Below are positions 1 to 7,899 of a DNA stretch of 21,152 nucleotides, in pieces. The first letter of the stretch is position 1. Every line of letters starts with the position of its first letter. The translations under genes were made by a program, and so were the position numbers. The notes under the pieces were generated by a model. The model did no database searches. It was not told the origin of the DNA and was given only the letters and a program-made list of their open reading frames with translations. This stretch comes from Alphaproteobacteria bacterium (GTDB lineage: Bacteria; Pseudomonadota; Alphaproteobacteria; Rickettsiales; UBA8987): contig JAHFPR010000008.1 in the NCBI GenBank assembly GCA_023269645.1, forward strand, positions 1 through 21,152. Reading direction: 5' to 3'.

Positions 1-1712
1 AGCAGGGGGCATTCAAAATCACCGATCTTCATAAGCCTTTTATTGATACCCTCACCAAACTTGATCCCGAAACCGGCGAAACCTGGCGGCGCGTGCCGGA
101 CGTGTTCGATTGCTGGTTTGAGTCCGGCTCCATGCCGTTCGCGCAGGTGCATTATCCGTTTGAAAACCGGGAGTGGTTCGATACGCACTTCCCGGCGGAT
201 TTCATCGTGGAATATGTCGGGCAGACGCGGGGCTGGTTTTACACGCTTATGGTGTTAGGAACCGCGTTGTTCGATAAACCACCTTTCAAAAACTGCATCT
301 GCCACGGAATTATCCTGGATGCGGAGGGCAAAAAACTCTCCAAGAAACTCCGGAATTATCCTGATCCATTCGAGGTGTTCGACCAGTATGGCGCGGATGC
401 GATGCGCTGGCGCATGATCAAAGAGCCGGTGATGCATGGCGGGAATCTTTTAATCCGGAAAGACGGGAACGACATCCGCGATGTGGTGCGGCTTTCCATC
501 AAGCCGATCTGGAATGCGTACCATTTTTTCTGCCTCTATGCGAATGCGGACGGAGTGAGGGCGAAGGACGTGCTTGAGGGAGCAGAAAAAGGAGTTGCCC
601 AGGACGATGCATCCTGGGCACTGACCATGATGGATAGGTATATCCTCTTCAAGCTGAAAGTGGCTGTGCAGACTATTGAAACCGCATTGGATAGTTTCCT
701 GACACCAGATGCCTGCAAGGCGGTGGATGATTTCTTCGAGGCGCTGACGAACTGGTATATCCGCAGGAGTAGGCATAGGTTCTGGGGCAGTGAAGTCCCC
801 GCACTGAATAAGCAGGCGGCCTACGATACGCTCTACACGGTGCTGGTGACGATGGCCAAGGCCGCCGCGCCCTTGCTCCCGCTCACGATGGAGGAGATTT
901 ATACGGGGCTGACTGACGGGAAAGAATCCGTGCACCTGCAGGACTGGCCGGATGTTTCAGAATTGGAGGATGGGGCGTGGCTTACCGATGACATGGACCG
1001 CATACGAGATATCTGCACCGCTGGATTGGCTGTACGGGAGAAAGCGAATATCAGGGTAAGGCAGCCGCTGGCGACGCTATGGGTATATGGTGGGGGAGTG
1101 CTGTGGACAAATAATGAAATGCTCCTTGACACGGTGAAGGACGAATTGAACGTGAAGTTCATAAAATTTTCTTCCGACGTGGGAAACGTAGCTACTCACA
1201 AACTCACCATCAACTTCCCCGTGCTCGGCAAGCGGCTGCCGGAAAAAATGAAGCAGATCATTCCGGCATCCAAGAAGGGCGAGTGGAAGCAGCTTCCCGA
1301 CGGGAAGGTCGAAATCTGCGGCGAAGTGTTGACCTCGGAAGAGGCTACGCTTTCGCTCGAACCCAAACCGGAATATAAAGACTGCGCCCAAGCACTCCCC
1401 TCCAACGACGCGCTGGTGGTGCTTGACCTGAACATCACGCCGGAGTTGCGCGCTGAGGGCATCGCGCGGGATGTGGTGCGGCTGATCCAGCAGGCGCGGA
1501 AGGATGCGGATTTCAACATCACCGACCGCATCGCGCTGCGCGTGGATGCGCCGGAGGAGGTGCGGCAGGCCATCGCCGCGCATCAGGATTACGTGCGGGA
1601 GCAGACGCTGGCCTCCTCGCTGACCTTTGAATCCACGCAGGGCGCGCCGCATATCGCCGAAGGCGAAGTGGAGGGCGGGAAGGTTACACTTGGATTAAAA
1701 AAGGCGGCCTGA
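1..1712 (+). CDS. ileS: Isoleucyl-tRNA synthetase, C-terminal part (5' end outside window)
   Basis: Class I aminoacyl-tRNA synthetase that charges tRNA-Ile in the cytoplasm. The frame is open from the first bases (codons begin at base 3), so the N-terminal catalytic part lies upstream of the window. Visible in order: the VFDCWFESGSMP segment of the catalytic domain, the KMSKS-type loop as KKLSKKLRNYPDP near nt 330-366, the helical anticodon-binding domain (about nt 480-930), and a long C-terminal region ending at TGA 1710-1712. The KLSKK form and the long tail ending in a conserved DVVRLIQQARKDAD segment fit the eukaryote-like IleS class found in Rickettsiales and some other alphaproteobacteria. 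The final ~240 residues are paralogous to the gene at 2518-3300. The next gene begins 2 bases after the stop, suggesting an operon. Confidence 0.95.
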   Translation, partial: QGAFKITDLHKPFIDTLTKLDPETGETWRRVPDVFDCWFESGSMPFAQVHYPFENREWFDTHFPADFIVEYVGQTRGWFYTLMVLGTALFDKPPFKNCICHGIILDAEGKKLSKKLRNYPDPFEVFDQYGADAMRWRMIKEPVMHGGNLLIRKDGNDIRDVVRLSIKPIWNAYHFFCLYANADGVRAKDVLEGAEKGVAQDDASWALTMMDRYILFKLKVAVQTIETALDSFLTPDACKAVDDFFEALTNWYIRRSRHRFWGSEVPALNKQAAYDTLYTVLVTMAKAAAPLLPLTMEEIYTGLTDGKESVHLQDWPDVSELEDGAWLTDDMDRIRDICTAGLAVREKANIRVRQPLATLWVYGGGVLWTNNEMLLDTVKDELNVKFIKFSSDVGNVATHKLTINFPVLGKRLPEKMKQIIPASKKGEWKQLPDGKVEICGEVLTSEEATLSLEPKPEYKDCAQALPSNDALVVLDLNITPELRAEGIARDVVRLIQQARKDADFNITDRIALRVDAPEEVRQAIAAHQDYVREQTLASSLTFESTQGAPHIAEGEVEGGKVTLGLKKAA

Positions 1713-1714
1713 GA

Positions 1715-2521
1715 ATGGCCGATCCCTGTTACATCTTCATCGGCGGATTGCACCGGAGCGGGACGACGCTGCTGGCGAACATTCTGGCGGAGCATCCGGA
1801 GGCGACGGGTTTCCGCAACACCGGCGCGCCGGAGGATGAGGGGCAGCATCTGCAATCCGTCTATCCGCCCGCGAAGGAATTTGGCGGCGCGGGGCGATTT
1901 TGCTTCGACGCCTGCAGTTTTCTGGATGAAACTTCGCCGCTGGTCACAGAGGAAAACCGCGCGAAACTGACGGCGGAATGGGGGCGGCATTGGGATGCAT
2001 CCAAACGCTGGCGCATCGAGAAATCCCCGCCGAATCTGGTGCGCGGACGGTTCCTGCAGGCGATGTTTCCCGGCTGCCATCTGGTGTTTATCGTGCGGCA
2101 TCCGGCGGCGGTCGCCCTCGCCACGCATAAATGGGGGGAAATCCCCATCCCGGATCTGCTGGGACACTGGGCGGCAGGGCACAGGCGGATGCTGGCGGAT
2201 CTGCCGCATCTGCAAAACATCACGCTGCTGCGTTATGAAGAGGTAATCGCCGATCCGGAGGGCGCAATTGCGAAGCTCTCCGTGCGGCTTGGTCTTGCGC
2301 CGTTCCGGTTTACGCAGCAGGTGCAGAAGGATTCCAACGCGCGCTATTTTGCTCAATGGGAGGCATGGCGGGCAGAGCAGGGAGGAAAAGCGCACGAGCA
2401 GGAACTGGAAACATTCCTGCGGCAGTTCGGCTATTCCCTTTCGGTTCCATATGTTGTAGAAAGGCTCCAGGTTCCGGCAAGGAGAACACCGAAACCTGAA
2501 ACCCGAAACCTGAACATATGA
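1715..2521 (+). CDS. PAPS-dependent sulfotransferase family protein
   Basis: 268 aa. The N-terminal strand-loop-helix YIFIGGLHRSGTTLL (RSGTT at residues 14-18) is the 5'-phosphosulfate-binding loop of sulfotransferases. EKSPPN near 102 and VFIVRHPAAVALA near 124-136 fit the second and 3'-phosphate-binding parts of the Sulfotransfer_3 type. Such enzymes move sulfate from PAPS to a glycan, lipid or protein hydroxyl; the acceptor cannot be told here. The ATG lies 2 bases after the ileS stop, and the TGA overlaps the next start by 4 bases (ATGA). The last ~18 residues are encoded by a heptamer repeat array (2461-2514) and are probably a late extension. Placing a sulfotransferase between an ileS gene and a copy of the ileS 3' end is odd. 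The export permease downstream suggests a surface-glycan role, by inference. Confidence 0.85.
   Translation: MADPCYIFIGGLHRSGTTLLANILAEHPEATGFRNTGAPEDEGQHLQSVYPPAKEFGGAGRFCFDACSFLDETSPLVTEENRAKLTAEWGRHWDASKRWRIEKSPPNLVRGRFLQAMFPGCHLVFIVRHPAAVALATHKWGEIPIPDLLGHWAAGHRRMLADLPHLQNITLLRYEEVIADPEGAIAKLSVRLGLAPFRFTQQVQKDSNARYFAQWEAWRAEQGGKAHEQELETFLRQFGYSLSVPYVVERLQVPARRTPKPETRNLNI
2461..2514. repeat. Heptamer palindrome A1 (CRGGTTT variant) at sulfotransferase 3' end
   Basis: The right arm at 2489-2514 reads, on the minus strand, as tandem CAGGTTT/CGGGTTT heptamers. The left arm CAGGTTCCGG (2468-2477) pairs with CCGAAACCTG at 2489-2498 with one mismatch. It encodes the sulfotransferase tail (PKPETRN) and runs up to the ATGA overlap with the next gene. 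The period of 7 and the A/G-variable position match the other heptamer elements in this window. Confidence 0.6.
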
Positions 2522-3300
2522 GCACCTCCGTTCACCTTCAGCCATTTCCCGATCTCTCCGCCCTGCCGGAGGAAGCGCAGCTTGTCGCGCAGATGGATCG
2601 GGTGCGGGATATTTGCACGGCGGCACTCGGTGTGCGTGAGAAGGAGAATATGCGTGTGCGGCAGCCGCTGGCGAAGCTCGGCGTGTATGGTGAGGGCGTG
2701 GCCGCGCTTGCCGCATTTGCGGATATTATCCGTGATGAACTCAACGTGAAGGAAGTGGTTTTTTCCGAGGCACTGAAGGATGTTGCCAACCCGCAGTTGA
2801 AAATCCATTTCCCAGTCGTGGGCAAGCGGCTCGGCGGAAAAATGAAGGAGGTTGCGGCGGCGGCCAAAGCGGGCGACTGGGTGATGTTGCCGGGCGGGCG
2901 GGCGCAGGCCGGGGATGAGCCTCTGGAGCCGGGCGAGTTTGAAATCACGTTGCAACCCAGGCCGGGCATCATCGGCGCGCAGGCTCTCTCCAGCAATGAC
3001 GCTCTGGTTGTGGTTGATCTTGCCATTACTCTCGCTTTACGTGCCGAAGGCATCGCGCGCGACGTGGTGCGGCTGATCCAGCAGGCGCGGAAAGATGCCG
3101 ACCTCGCCATCACCGACCGCATCACGCTCCATCTGGAAGTGCCGGAGGAGGTACAACAGGCGGTAGAATCAAACCGGAAATATGTTCAGGAACAGACGCT
3201 TACCGCATCGCTCGCCTTTGCCCCGGCAACGGGTATGCAGCACAAGGCCGAGGGCGAAACTGAAGGCGGAAAAGTGCTCATCGGACTGGCCGGGGTCTAG
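2518..3300 (+). CDS. Free-standing paralog of the IleS C-terminal region
   Basis: 260 aa, alignable by eye along almost its whole length to the last ~240 residues of the ileS product just upstream. Shared blocks include SVHLQ, MDR(I/V)RDICTA, VRQPLA, the NFPVLGKRL/HFPVVGKRL pair, SNDALVV and EGIARDVVRLIQQARKDAD. About half the positions look identical, and the DNA shares an exact run of about 28 bases in the DVVRLIQQA codons. It has no catalytic core, HIGH or KMSKS motif, so it cannot charge tRNA alone. It corresponds to the end of the anticodon-binding domain plus the C-terminal tail. The ATG overlaps the sulfotransferase stop (ATGA) and has no clear Shine-Dalgarno, so translational coupling is likely. 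It may be a remnant from replacement of ileS, or a retained trans-acting tRNA-binding or editing helper. The frame is intact over 783 bases, which argues against simple decay. Confidence 0.85.
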   Translation: MSTSVHLQPFPDLSALPEEAQLVAQMDRVRDICTAALGVREKENMRVRQPLAKLGVYGEGVAALAAFADIIRDELNVKEVVFSEALKDVANPQLKIHFPVVGKRLGGKMKEVAAAAKAGDWVMLPGGRAQAGDEPLEPGEFEITLQPRPGIIGAQALSSNDALVVVDLAITLALRAEGIARDVVRLIQQARKDADLAITDRITLHLEVPEEVQQAVESNRKYVQEQTLTASLAFAPATGMQHKAEGETEGGKVLIGLAGV

Positions 3301-3303
3301 CCC

Positions 3304-4146
3304 ATGTCCGCTGCTCCCGCACCTGCCTCCCTGAATCCCCTTCTGGCTGTCCGCAGCCTTGTGCGCCATCGTGCGCTGCTCCTCCGGTTCGTGCGGCGTG
3401 AGGTGACGGAACGCTATCGCGGCTCCATGCTCGGTGTGCTGTGGTCGCTCGCCACGCCCATCCTGATGCTCGGTGTGTATGGCCTTGTGTTCGGCGTGGT
3501 GTTCCAGGCGCGCTGGAATACGGGAGATGCCGCCGCGCCTGCTCCCCACGGAGAATTTGCCGTGATGCTGTTCTCCGGCCTCATTCTCCATGCGTTTCTG
3601 GTGGAGTGCCTTACCCGCGCGCCGGGAGTGATTCTTGAACAGCGCAACCTGGTGAAGAAAGTTGTGTTCCCGCTGGAGCTTCTCCCCGCTACGGTGGTCG
3701 GCGCGGCACTGTTTCAGCTTTTCATCAGCCTCGGTGTGCTGCTGCTTGCCGCGCTTGCCGTGTATCATCGCCTGCCGGTTACGGCACTCTGGCTCCCCGC
3801 GTTGCTGCTGCCGTTCGTGATGCTCGCCACGGGATGCGCGTGGGCACTGGCCGCGCTCGGCGTGTACCTCCGCGATACCGGGCACGTGATGGGCATCACC
3901 GCATCGCTGCTGCTTTTCCTCAGCACCGTGTTTTATCCGGCCAGCCGCCTTCCCGCGCCGCTGGATGCGCTTATCTACCTCAATCCCCTCTCTTTTATGG
4001 TGGATCAGCTTCGCGCCGTGATCGTGACGGGGGCTGCGCCGGATAGCGTCGGCCTGCTTCTTTATACAGCGGTGGCGACGGTGCTATGGGCGGGCGGTTT
4101 CGCCCTGTTCCAGAAAGCGCGGCGCGGCTTCGCGGATGTGGTGTGA
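3304..4146 (+). CDS. ABC-2 type permease, polysaccharide/polyol-phosphate export family
   Basis: 280 aa integral inner-membrane protein. The motif RYRGSMLGVLW (residues 38-48) followed by a proline-containing membrane segment is the signature of the TagG/KpsM/Wzm permeases that export polysaccharide with an ATPase partner. Hydrophobic segments lie near residues 43-67, 88-106, 128-153, 161-188, 196-211 and 250-270. VYLRDTGH (187-194) and NPLSFMVDQLRAVI (227-240) match conserved positions of the family. The start is 3 bases after the previous stop, so it is probably the last gene of the ileS cluster. The usual ATP-binding subunit is not next to it; the following gene is an RTX protein. The partner must be encoded elsewhere or be absent. 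Confidence 0.88.
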   Translation: MSAAPAPASLNPLLAVRSLVRHRALLLRFVRREVTERYRGSMLGVLWSLATPILMLGVYGLVFGVVFQARWNTGDAAAPAPHGEFAVMLFSGLILHAFLVECLTRAPGVILEQRNLVKKVVFPLELLPATVVGAALFQLFISLGVLLLAALAVYHRLPVTALWLPALLLPFVMLATGCAWALAALGVYLRDTGHVMGITASLLLFLSTVFYPASRLPAPLDALIYLNPLSFMVDQLRAVIVTGAAPDSVGLLLYTAVATVLWAGGFALFQKARRGFADVV

Positions 4147-4419
4147 TCGGGGTTCGCCCTGCCCCTGAATCCTGAATTCCCCCATCTCCAAAATGTGGCT
4201 TTTCTGCAACAGAAGGTGGATTCTCAACAGGAGATACCACAATTCTTGGCAGTTCTGCTTTAATAGGGGTTGCAATCTTCCTTCAGGGATGGTTTCTATT
4301 TCCGGTAATCATACTCGCGGGCAGCAAGAACAGGCCGTAGGGTTAGGGGATTATGCGGGCTGCTGCCTGCAGCATAGTTTGTAATCTAGTAATTTTTTTA
4401 ACTTAAAGGGGTTTATTTT
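4147..4419 (+). other. Intergenic leader before the RTX gene
   Basis: 273 bases with no ORF of interest. AAAGGGG about 8 bases before the ATG at 4420 is a good ribosome binding site. Small inverted repeats are present (TTCTG-CAA-CAGAA near 4202; GCTGC-TGCCT-GCAGC near 4360). The stretch before the ribosome binding site is T-rich. I could not fix a convincing promoter. The length would suit a structured 5' UTR for a highly expressed surface protein, but that is inference. Confidence 0.4.
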
Positions 4420-7032
4420 ATGGCAACGTTCGAATTTTCTCAGGTAGTCGGCACTTCCTTCGCATTCACCCCCGGTGCTTCGGGCGACGTGCTGGATTTT
4501 GATCTGGTCGGCAGTTCAATCGTAACACCGAAAGATGTTACGGTCACCGTTTCCGGCACAACCGTAACGCTCACCACGGCACTTGGCGTTGTAACGCTGA
4601 CAGGCGTAACGACCGCGAGCCTGGTTGCGGCCAACTTCACGTTTGAGGGTGGCGCGGTAAGCGGCAGTCTGCTCATCGGCGGAACCACGCCGACGGCGAC
4701 ATCGGGCGGGGATCACCTGATCGGTATTGATACCGGTTCGGGCAACGTGCTGGATGCTTCTTCGGGTAACGACCTCGTAACGGGCGGCGCGGTGGCGGAT
4801 ACCATCACGGTGGACCCGCTTGCTGGCGAAACCGCGACGGTTTCCGGCGGTGCGGGCAATGATACCATCAACGTCACAGGTGCTACGGCGACCTCCCACG
4901 TTTCCGTTGACGGCGGCGCGGGCGATGACAACATCCACGGTACGGATGGTTCCGATACCCAGCTCGGCGGCGCAGGCGATGACACGATCGACGGCGACGG
5001 CGGCAGCGATTCCATCAATGGCAATACAGGCGACGACACCATCACCGCACAGGCTGCGGCGACGGAAACCGCGACGGTTCGCGGTGGACAGGGCGACGAC
5101 ACCATCAGCCAGACGGGTGCGGGTTCGGGCGACATTAACGGCAACCTCGGCGATGATACCATCACCGGTGGTACGGGCGTAGATACCATTCACGGCGGCC
5201 AGGGTGATGATATTCTCACCGGCAGCGGTGGTGCGGATTCCCTGCTCGGCGAGCTTGGCGATGATTCCATCACCGGCGGCGCGGCTGCAGATACCATTCT
5301 CGGTGGCGCAGGCCGCGACACGCTCATTGGTGCTGCGGGCAACGATACCATCCAGGGTGGCGCGGATCGTGATACGATCACGGCGACTCCGGGTTCGGGC
5401 GAAGTTGTCACCATCAAAGGCGGTGCGGATAACGACAGCATCAACATTTCCGGTGCCACGGGCAGCGGCAAGGGCGACATCAATGGCAACCTCGGCGATG
5501 ATACCATCACCGGCGGTGCGGGTGCGGATCTGATCCACGGCGGCCAGGATGATGATTCTATCATCGGCGGCGGCGGTGCGGATACGCTGGCAGGCGACAA
5601 TGGCAACGATGCCATTACCGGTGGTGCTGGCAATGACAGCATCACGGGCGGCGACGGTGCGGATACGGTTGCTTCCGGCGGCGGTCAGGATACCATTGAT
5701 ACCGGTTCAGGTAACGACACGGTCACGGGTGTCAGCGGCGCAAGCTCTGTAGTCACGACCGGCGACGGCGACGATTCCATTACCACCAGCAACGCGACGA
5801 CCAATATTGACGCAGGTGCGGGTGCGGATACGGTACTTATCGGCGGTGCGACGGTGGCGGCTACGGATACGCTGGTTGGCGGTCTGGGTGCGGACATCCT
5901 CAACATCACGGGCGGTAGCGATGTTACCGCAGCCGAAGCTGCCAACATCAGCGGCTTTGAAACCTTCCAGCTGGATGGCACTGTCACTGGTTTCGTGCTC
6001 ACGGCGGGCATGGTAAGCTCGGCTGCGAGCCAGATCACCATCACGGGTGGTGCGACCATCGGTGGCGGCACGGGTCTGGATGTTTCCGCTGCGGGTACCA
6101 CGGGTGTAATCATTAAAACCGCTTCCTCCGTCACGCTGGCTGCAGTTGCAGGCCAGGTAGTAACGGTTGACGACAGCGTCCTGGGGACGGTTGTCGGTAG
6201 CTCCGGCGCGGATACGATCAATGGCGGCGCGCTTGCCGACACGATCACCACGGGTACGGGCGCGAATGTGGTCAACGGCCTTGCAGGTGCGGACACCATC
6301 ACGGGTGGCGCGAATGCCGATACGATTAACGGCGGCACGGATGCGGATAGCATCGTTGGTGCGGCTGGCAATGACAGCATTGTTGCTGGTACCGGCACGG
6401 ATACCATCCAGGCGGGCGCAGGTTCGGATACCATCGTGCTCGGCGGCGGTGCTGAAATTGATCGCCTCTACACGGTGCTGGATACGGAAGGTGATACCGG
6501 GGCAACCCAGGACATCTCCGCTGCGGATGTTATCACCGGCTTCGTCGCTGGTGTCGCTGGCGATATTCTTGATGTGGATAATGCGGCGCACAGCTTGGTT
6601 GCTTCGGGCGACGGCAGCGTTGCAGCAGCTACGGCGGTTGCCCTGGCAGCCGATACCATTGACGGTACGGCGGCAGGCGGCGGTGGCTTCCTCTCCGAAG
6701 CACTGGGAACCACGGCACTCAACGCAGCGGGCTTCAGCGGCGTGGCCGTCTACGAAGCGACCGATGCGGTGGCAAGCAGCGACTTCACGACGCAGGGTGG
6801 CATCAACTCCGCAGTAGCGGCGATTGTAGCCGGGTTTGCGGGCGATACGACGGTTGCTACCAGCACCATGATCATAGTGGTGTACGATTCGCAGGCGACG
6901 GCGAACGCGGCGGTCTTCTACTACTATGAAGGTGCTACGAACGCAGGCATCACGGCGGCGAGCGAATTGCTGCTAGTTGGTGTACTGGATGGCGTTGGCC
7001 TCGGCGCGCTGACCCACGACAACTTCGCTTAA
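4420..7032 (+). CDS. RTX (hemolysin-type Ca-binding) repeat protein, probable type I-secreted surface or S-layer-like protein
   Basis: 870 aa, very rich in Gly, Asp, Ala and Thr, with no cysteine. Residues 1-~95 form a beta-rich head without a Sec signal. RTX nonapeptides (GGxGxDxxx, for example GGAGNDTIN and GGQGDDTIS) fill ~105-475 and ~592-675, about three dozen by eye. They bind Ca2+ and fold outside the cell as parallel beta-rolls. Residues ~480-590 are a non-RTX beta-rich spacer. The end (~676-870) contains DVITGFVAGVAGDILDVDN, as in type I-secreted proteins, and finishes in a hydrophobic tail closing THDNFA. A ~115-residue higher-order repeat recurs: T(V/I)xGGxxxDxI...G near 140, 219 and 331, twice followed by GDINGNLGDDTITGG. 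It is monocistronic, with a strong terminator after it and no type I transporter genes nearby. Adhesin, S-layer or protease-like roles cannot be separated; no catalytic motif was seen. Confidence 0.88.
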   Translation: MATFEFSQVVGTSFAFTPGASGDVLDFDLVGSSIVTPKDVTVTVSGTTVTLTTALGVVTLTGVTTASLVAANFTFEGGAVSGSLLIGGTTPTATSGGDHLIGIDTGSGNVLDASSGNDLVTGGAVADTITVDPLAGETATVSGGAGNDTINVTGATATSHVSVDGGAGDDNIHGTDGSDTQLGGAGDDTIDGDGGSDSINGNTGDDTITAQAAATETATVRGGQGDDTISQTGAGSGDINGNLGDDTITGGTGVDTIHGGQGDDILTGSGGADSLLGELGDDSITGGAAADTILGGAGRDTLIGAAGNDTIQGGADRDTITATPGSGEVVTIKGGADNDSINISGATGSGKGDINGNLGDDTITGGAGADLIHGGQDDDSIIGGGGADTLAGDNGNDAITGGAGNDSITGGDGADTVASGGGQDTIDTGSGNDTVTGVSGASSVVTTGDGDDSITTSNATTNIDAGAGADTVLIGGATVAATDTLVGGLGADILNITGGSDVTAAEAANISGFETFQLDGTVTGFVLTAGMVSSAASQITITGGATIGGGTGLDVSAAGTTGVIIKTASSVTLAAVAGQVVTVDDSVLGTVVGSSGADTINGGALADTITTGTGANVVNGLAGADTITGGANADTINGGTDADSIVGAAGNDSIVAGTGTDTIQAGAGSDTIVLGGGAEIDRLYTVLDTEGDTGATQDISAADVITGFVAGVAGDILDVDNAAHSLVASGDGSVAAATAVALAADTIDGTAAGGGGFLSEALGTTALNAAGFSGVAVYEATDAVASSDFTTQGGINSAVAAIVAGFAGDTTVATSTMIIVVYDSQATANAAVFYYYEGATNAGITAASELLLVGVLDGVGLGALTHDNFA

Positions 7033-7098
7033 ATCGCGGAATTATCTGCTCCCTTCTCCTTTCTTCCCTTGCGGAAGGGGAGGAGGGAGAAAGAAAGA

Positions 7099-7124
7099 GG
7101 GCGGTCTTCGGATCGCCCTTTTTT
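7099..7124 (+). terminator. Rho-independent terminator of the RTX gene
   Basis: Stem GGGCGGTC / GATCGCCC (one G-U pair) with a UUCG tetraloop, followed by six T. It lies 67 bases after the RTX stop codon. An additional pyrimidine/purine hairpin (7049-7089) precedes it. Confidence 0.9.
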
Positions 7125-7137
7125 GTTCACTCTATAC

Positions 7138-7235
7138 GTCATCCCCGCAAAAGCGGGGACATCCATATCTACCTGCTCATCTGTTGCAAAAGAGATTCCT
7201 GCCAGTTCTTTCTGGCACAGGCTGGCAGGAATGAC
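7138..7235. repeat. Double-hairpin element C1 (GTCAT...ATGAC)
   Basis: Starts GTCATCCCCGC-aaa-GCGGGGA and ends with a CTGCCAG.../...CTGGCAG hairpin closed by GAATGAC. Its centre CATCTGTTGCAAAAGAGAT resembles the centre of C6 (GCCTGTTGCAAGATGGAT). It fills the gap between the RTX terminator and the fliN-like gene. Confidence 0.75.
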
Positions 7236-7308
7236 GGGTTCCTATGGTGTTTTTGTAAATACTTAAATCAAAAACGCTCTAACCACCGCCGCGATGGCGA
7301 CAAACCAA

Positions 7309-7337
7309 ATGACACATACGGGGTGTTGTGCTATGCT
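7309..7337 (+). promoter_or_regulatory. Sigma70-like promoter of the fliN-like gene
   Basis: ATGACA (7309-7314), a 17-base spacer, and TATGCT (7332-7337). The expected start site lies near 7344, leaving a short leader with the GGAGG ribosome binding site at 7350-7354 before the ATG at 7361. Confidence 0.5.
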
Positions 7338-7360
7338 CCGTGCATCAGCGGAGGAATTTC

Positions 7361-7684
7361 ATGGCCGAAGGCGAAGCATCCACAGTGCAGGTTTCCGGGG
7401 AGCAGCCCGCTCCTGTTTCGGCGGGCGAGGTCACGCCCAGCCTTGATGGGTTCGGGGATATTCAGGTGGAAATCTCGGCGGTGCTCGGCACGACGCAGCT
7501 TCCCATCGAGCAATTCCTCAAGCTGGGGCGCGGTGCCATCGTGGAACTGGAGCAGCATAAAGATGCCAACATCGCCATTCTCGTCAACGGCTTCCATTTC
7601 GCGCGCGGCGAAGTGCGTGTGCTGGGTGATAAGGTGGGCTTCGCCATTCTGGAGCTTATTGATCACTCGAAGGATCTGGAGTGA
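7361..7684 (+). CDS. fliN: FliN-like flagellar motor switch (SpoA domain) protein
   Basis: 107 aa. Residues ~33-105 form a SpoA/FliN C-ring domain: VEISAVLGTTQLPIEQFLKL, GRGAIVELEQ, ILVNGFHFARGEVRVLGDKVGF. FliN sits at the base of the flagellar C-ring and binds FliM and CheY-type signals. The start at 7361 is chosen for its GCGGAGGA ribosome binding site and the promoter just upstream; an in-frame ATG at 7328 would lie upstream of the predicted transcript start. The first ~30 residues are low-complexity. The gene stands alone between repeat elements, away from any flagellar operon. A type III secretion SctQ-type SpoA protein is the main alternative, but the short length favours FliN. Confidence 0.85.
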   Translation: MAEGEASTVQVSGEQPAPVSAGEVTPSLDGFGDIQVEISAVLGTTQLPIEQFLKLGRGAIVELEQHKDANIAILVNGFHFARGEVRVLGDKVGFAILELIDHSKDLE

Positions 7685-7717
7685 GGTTTCAGCCCTGCGG
7701 TATTTTTCGTAATTATC

Positions 7718-7856
7718 CCCTTGAAGCAAGACCCCGTCATTCCCCGACTTTTTGCGTAAGCAAAAAGTATAGGGGAATCCAGGCCTGCTGCAAGAATAGA
7801 TCGCCCTATAATTGCTTCGCAATTCGGGCGATGACAGCCTTACGTGCTTCAAAGGG
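7718..7856. repeat. Double-hairpin element C2 with an outer inverted repeat
   Basis: Core element 7736-7835 begins GTCATTCCCC and ends GGGCGATGAC. It contains two hairpins, ACTTTTTGC-gtaa-GCAAAAAGT and AATTGC-ttc-GCAATT. It is enclosed by a further inverted pair, CCCTTGAAGCA (7718-7728) and TGCTTCAAAGGG (7845-7856, one extra A). It lies between the convergent fliN-like and acpS genes and may end both transcripts. Confidence 0.7.
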
Positions 7857-7899
7857 ATAGTTGCCGTATTTTTTACTGAAACCTGTTCCTGGAACCTGT

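Noticed and set aside
3169..3885. 238-codon minus-strand ORF across the IleS-tail and permease genes
   Set aside because: Overlaps two well-supported genes and has a composition typical of a shadow frame.
4516..5538. Long antisense ORF (and others) opposite the RTX gene
   Set aside because: The biased GGC/GAT/ACC codons of the RTX repeats make the other frames open; the translations are low-complexity and have no start signals.
7049..7089. Long pyrimidine/purine hairpin before the RTX terminator as a separate element
   Set aside because: It is directly followed by the clear terminator at 7099-7124 and shows no match to the repeat families; best treated as part of the 3' UTR.
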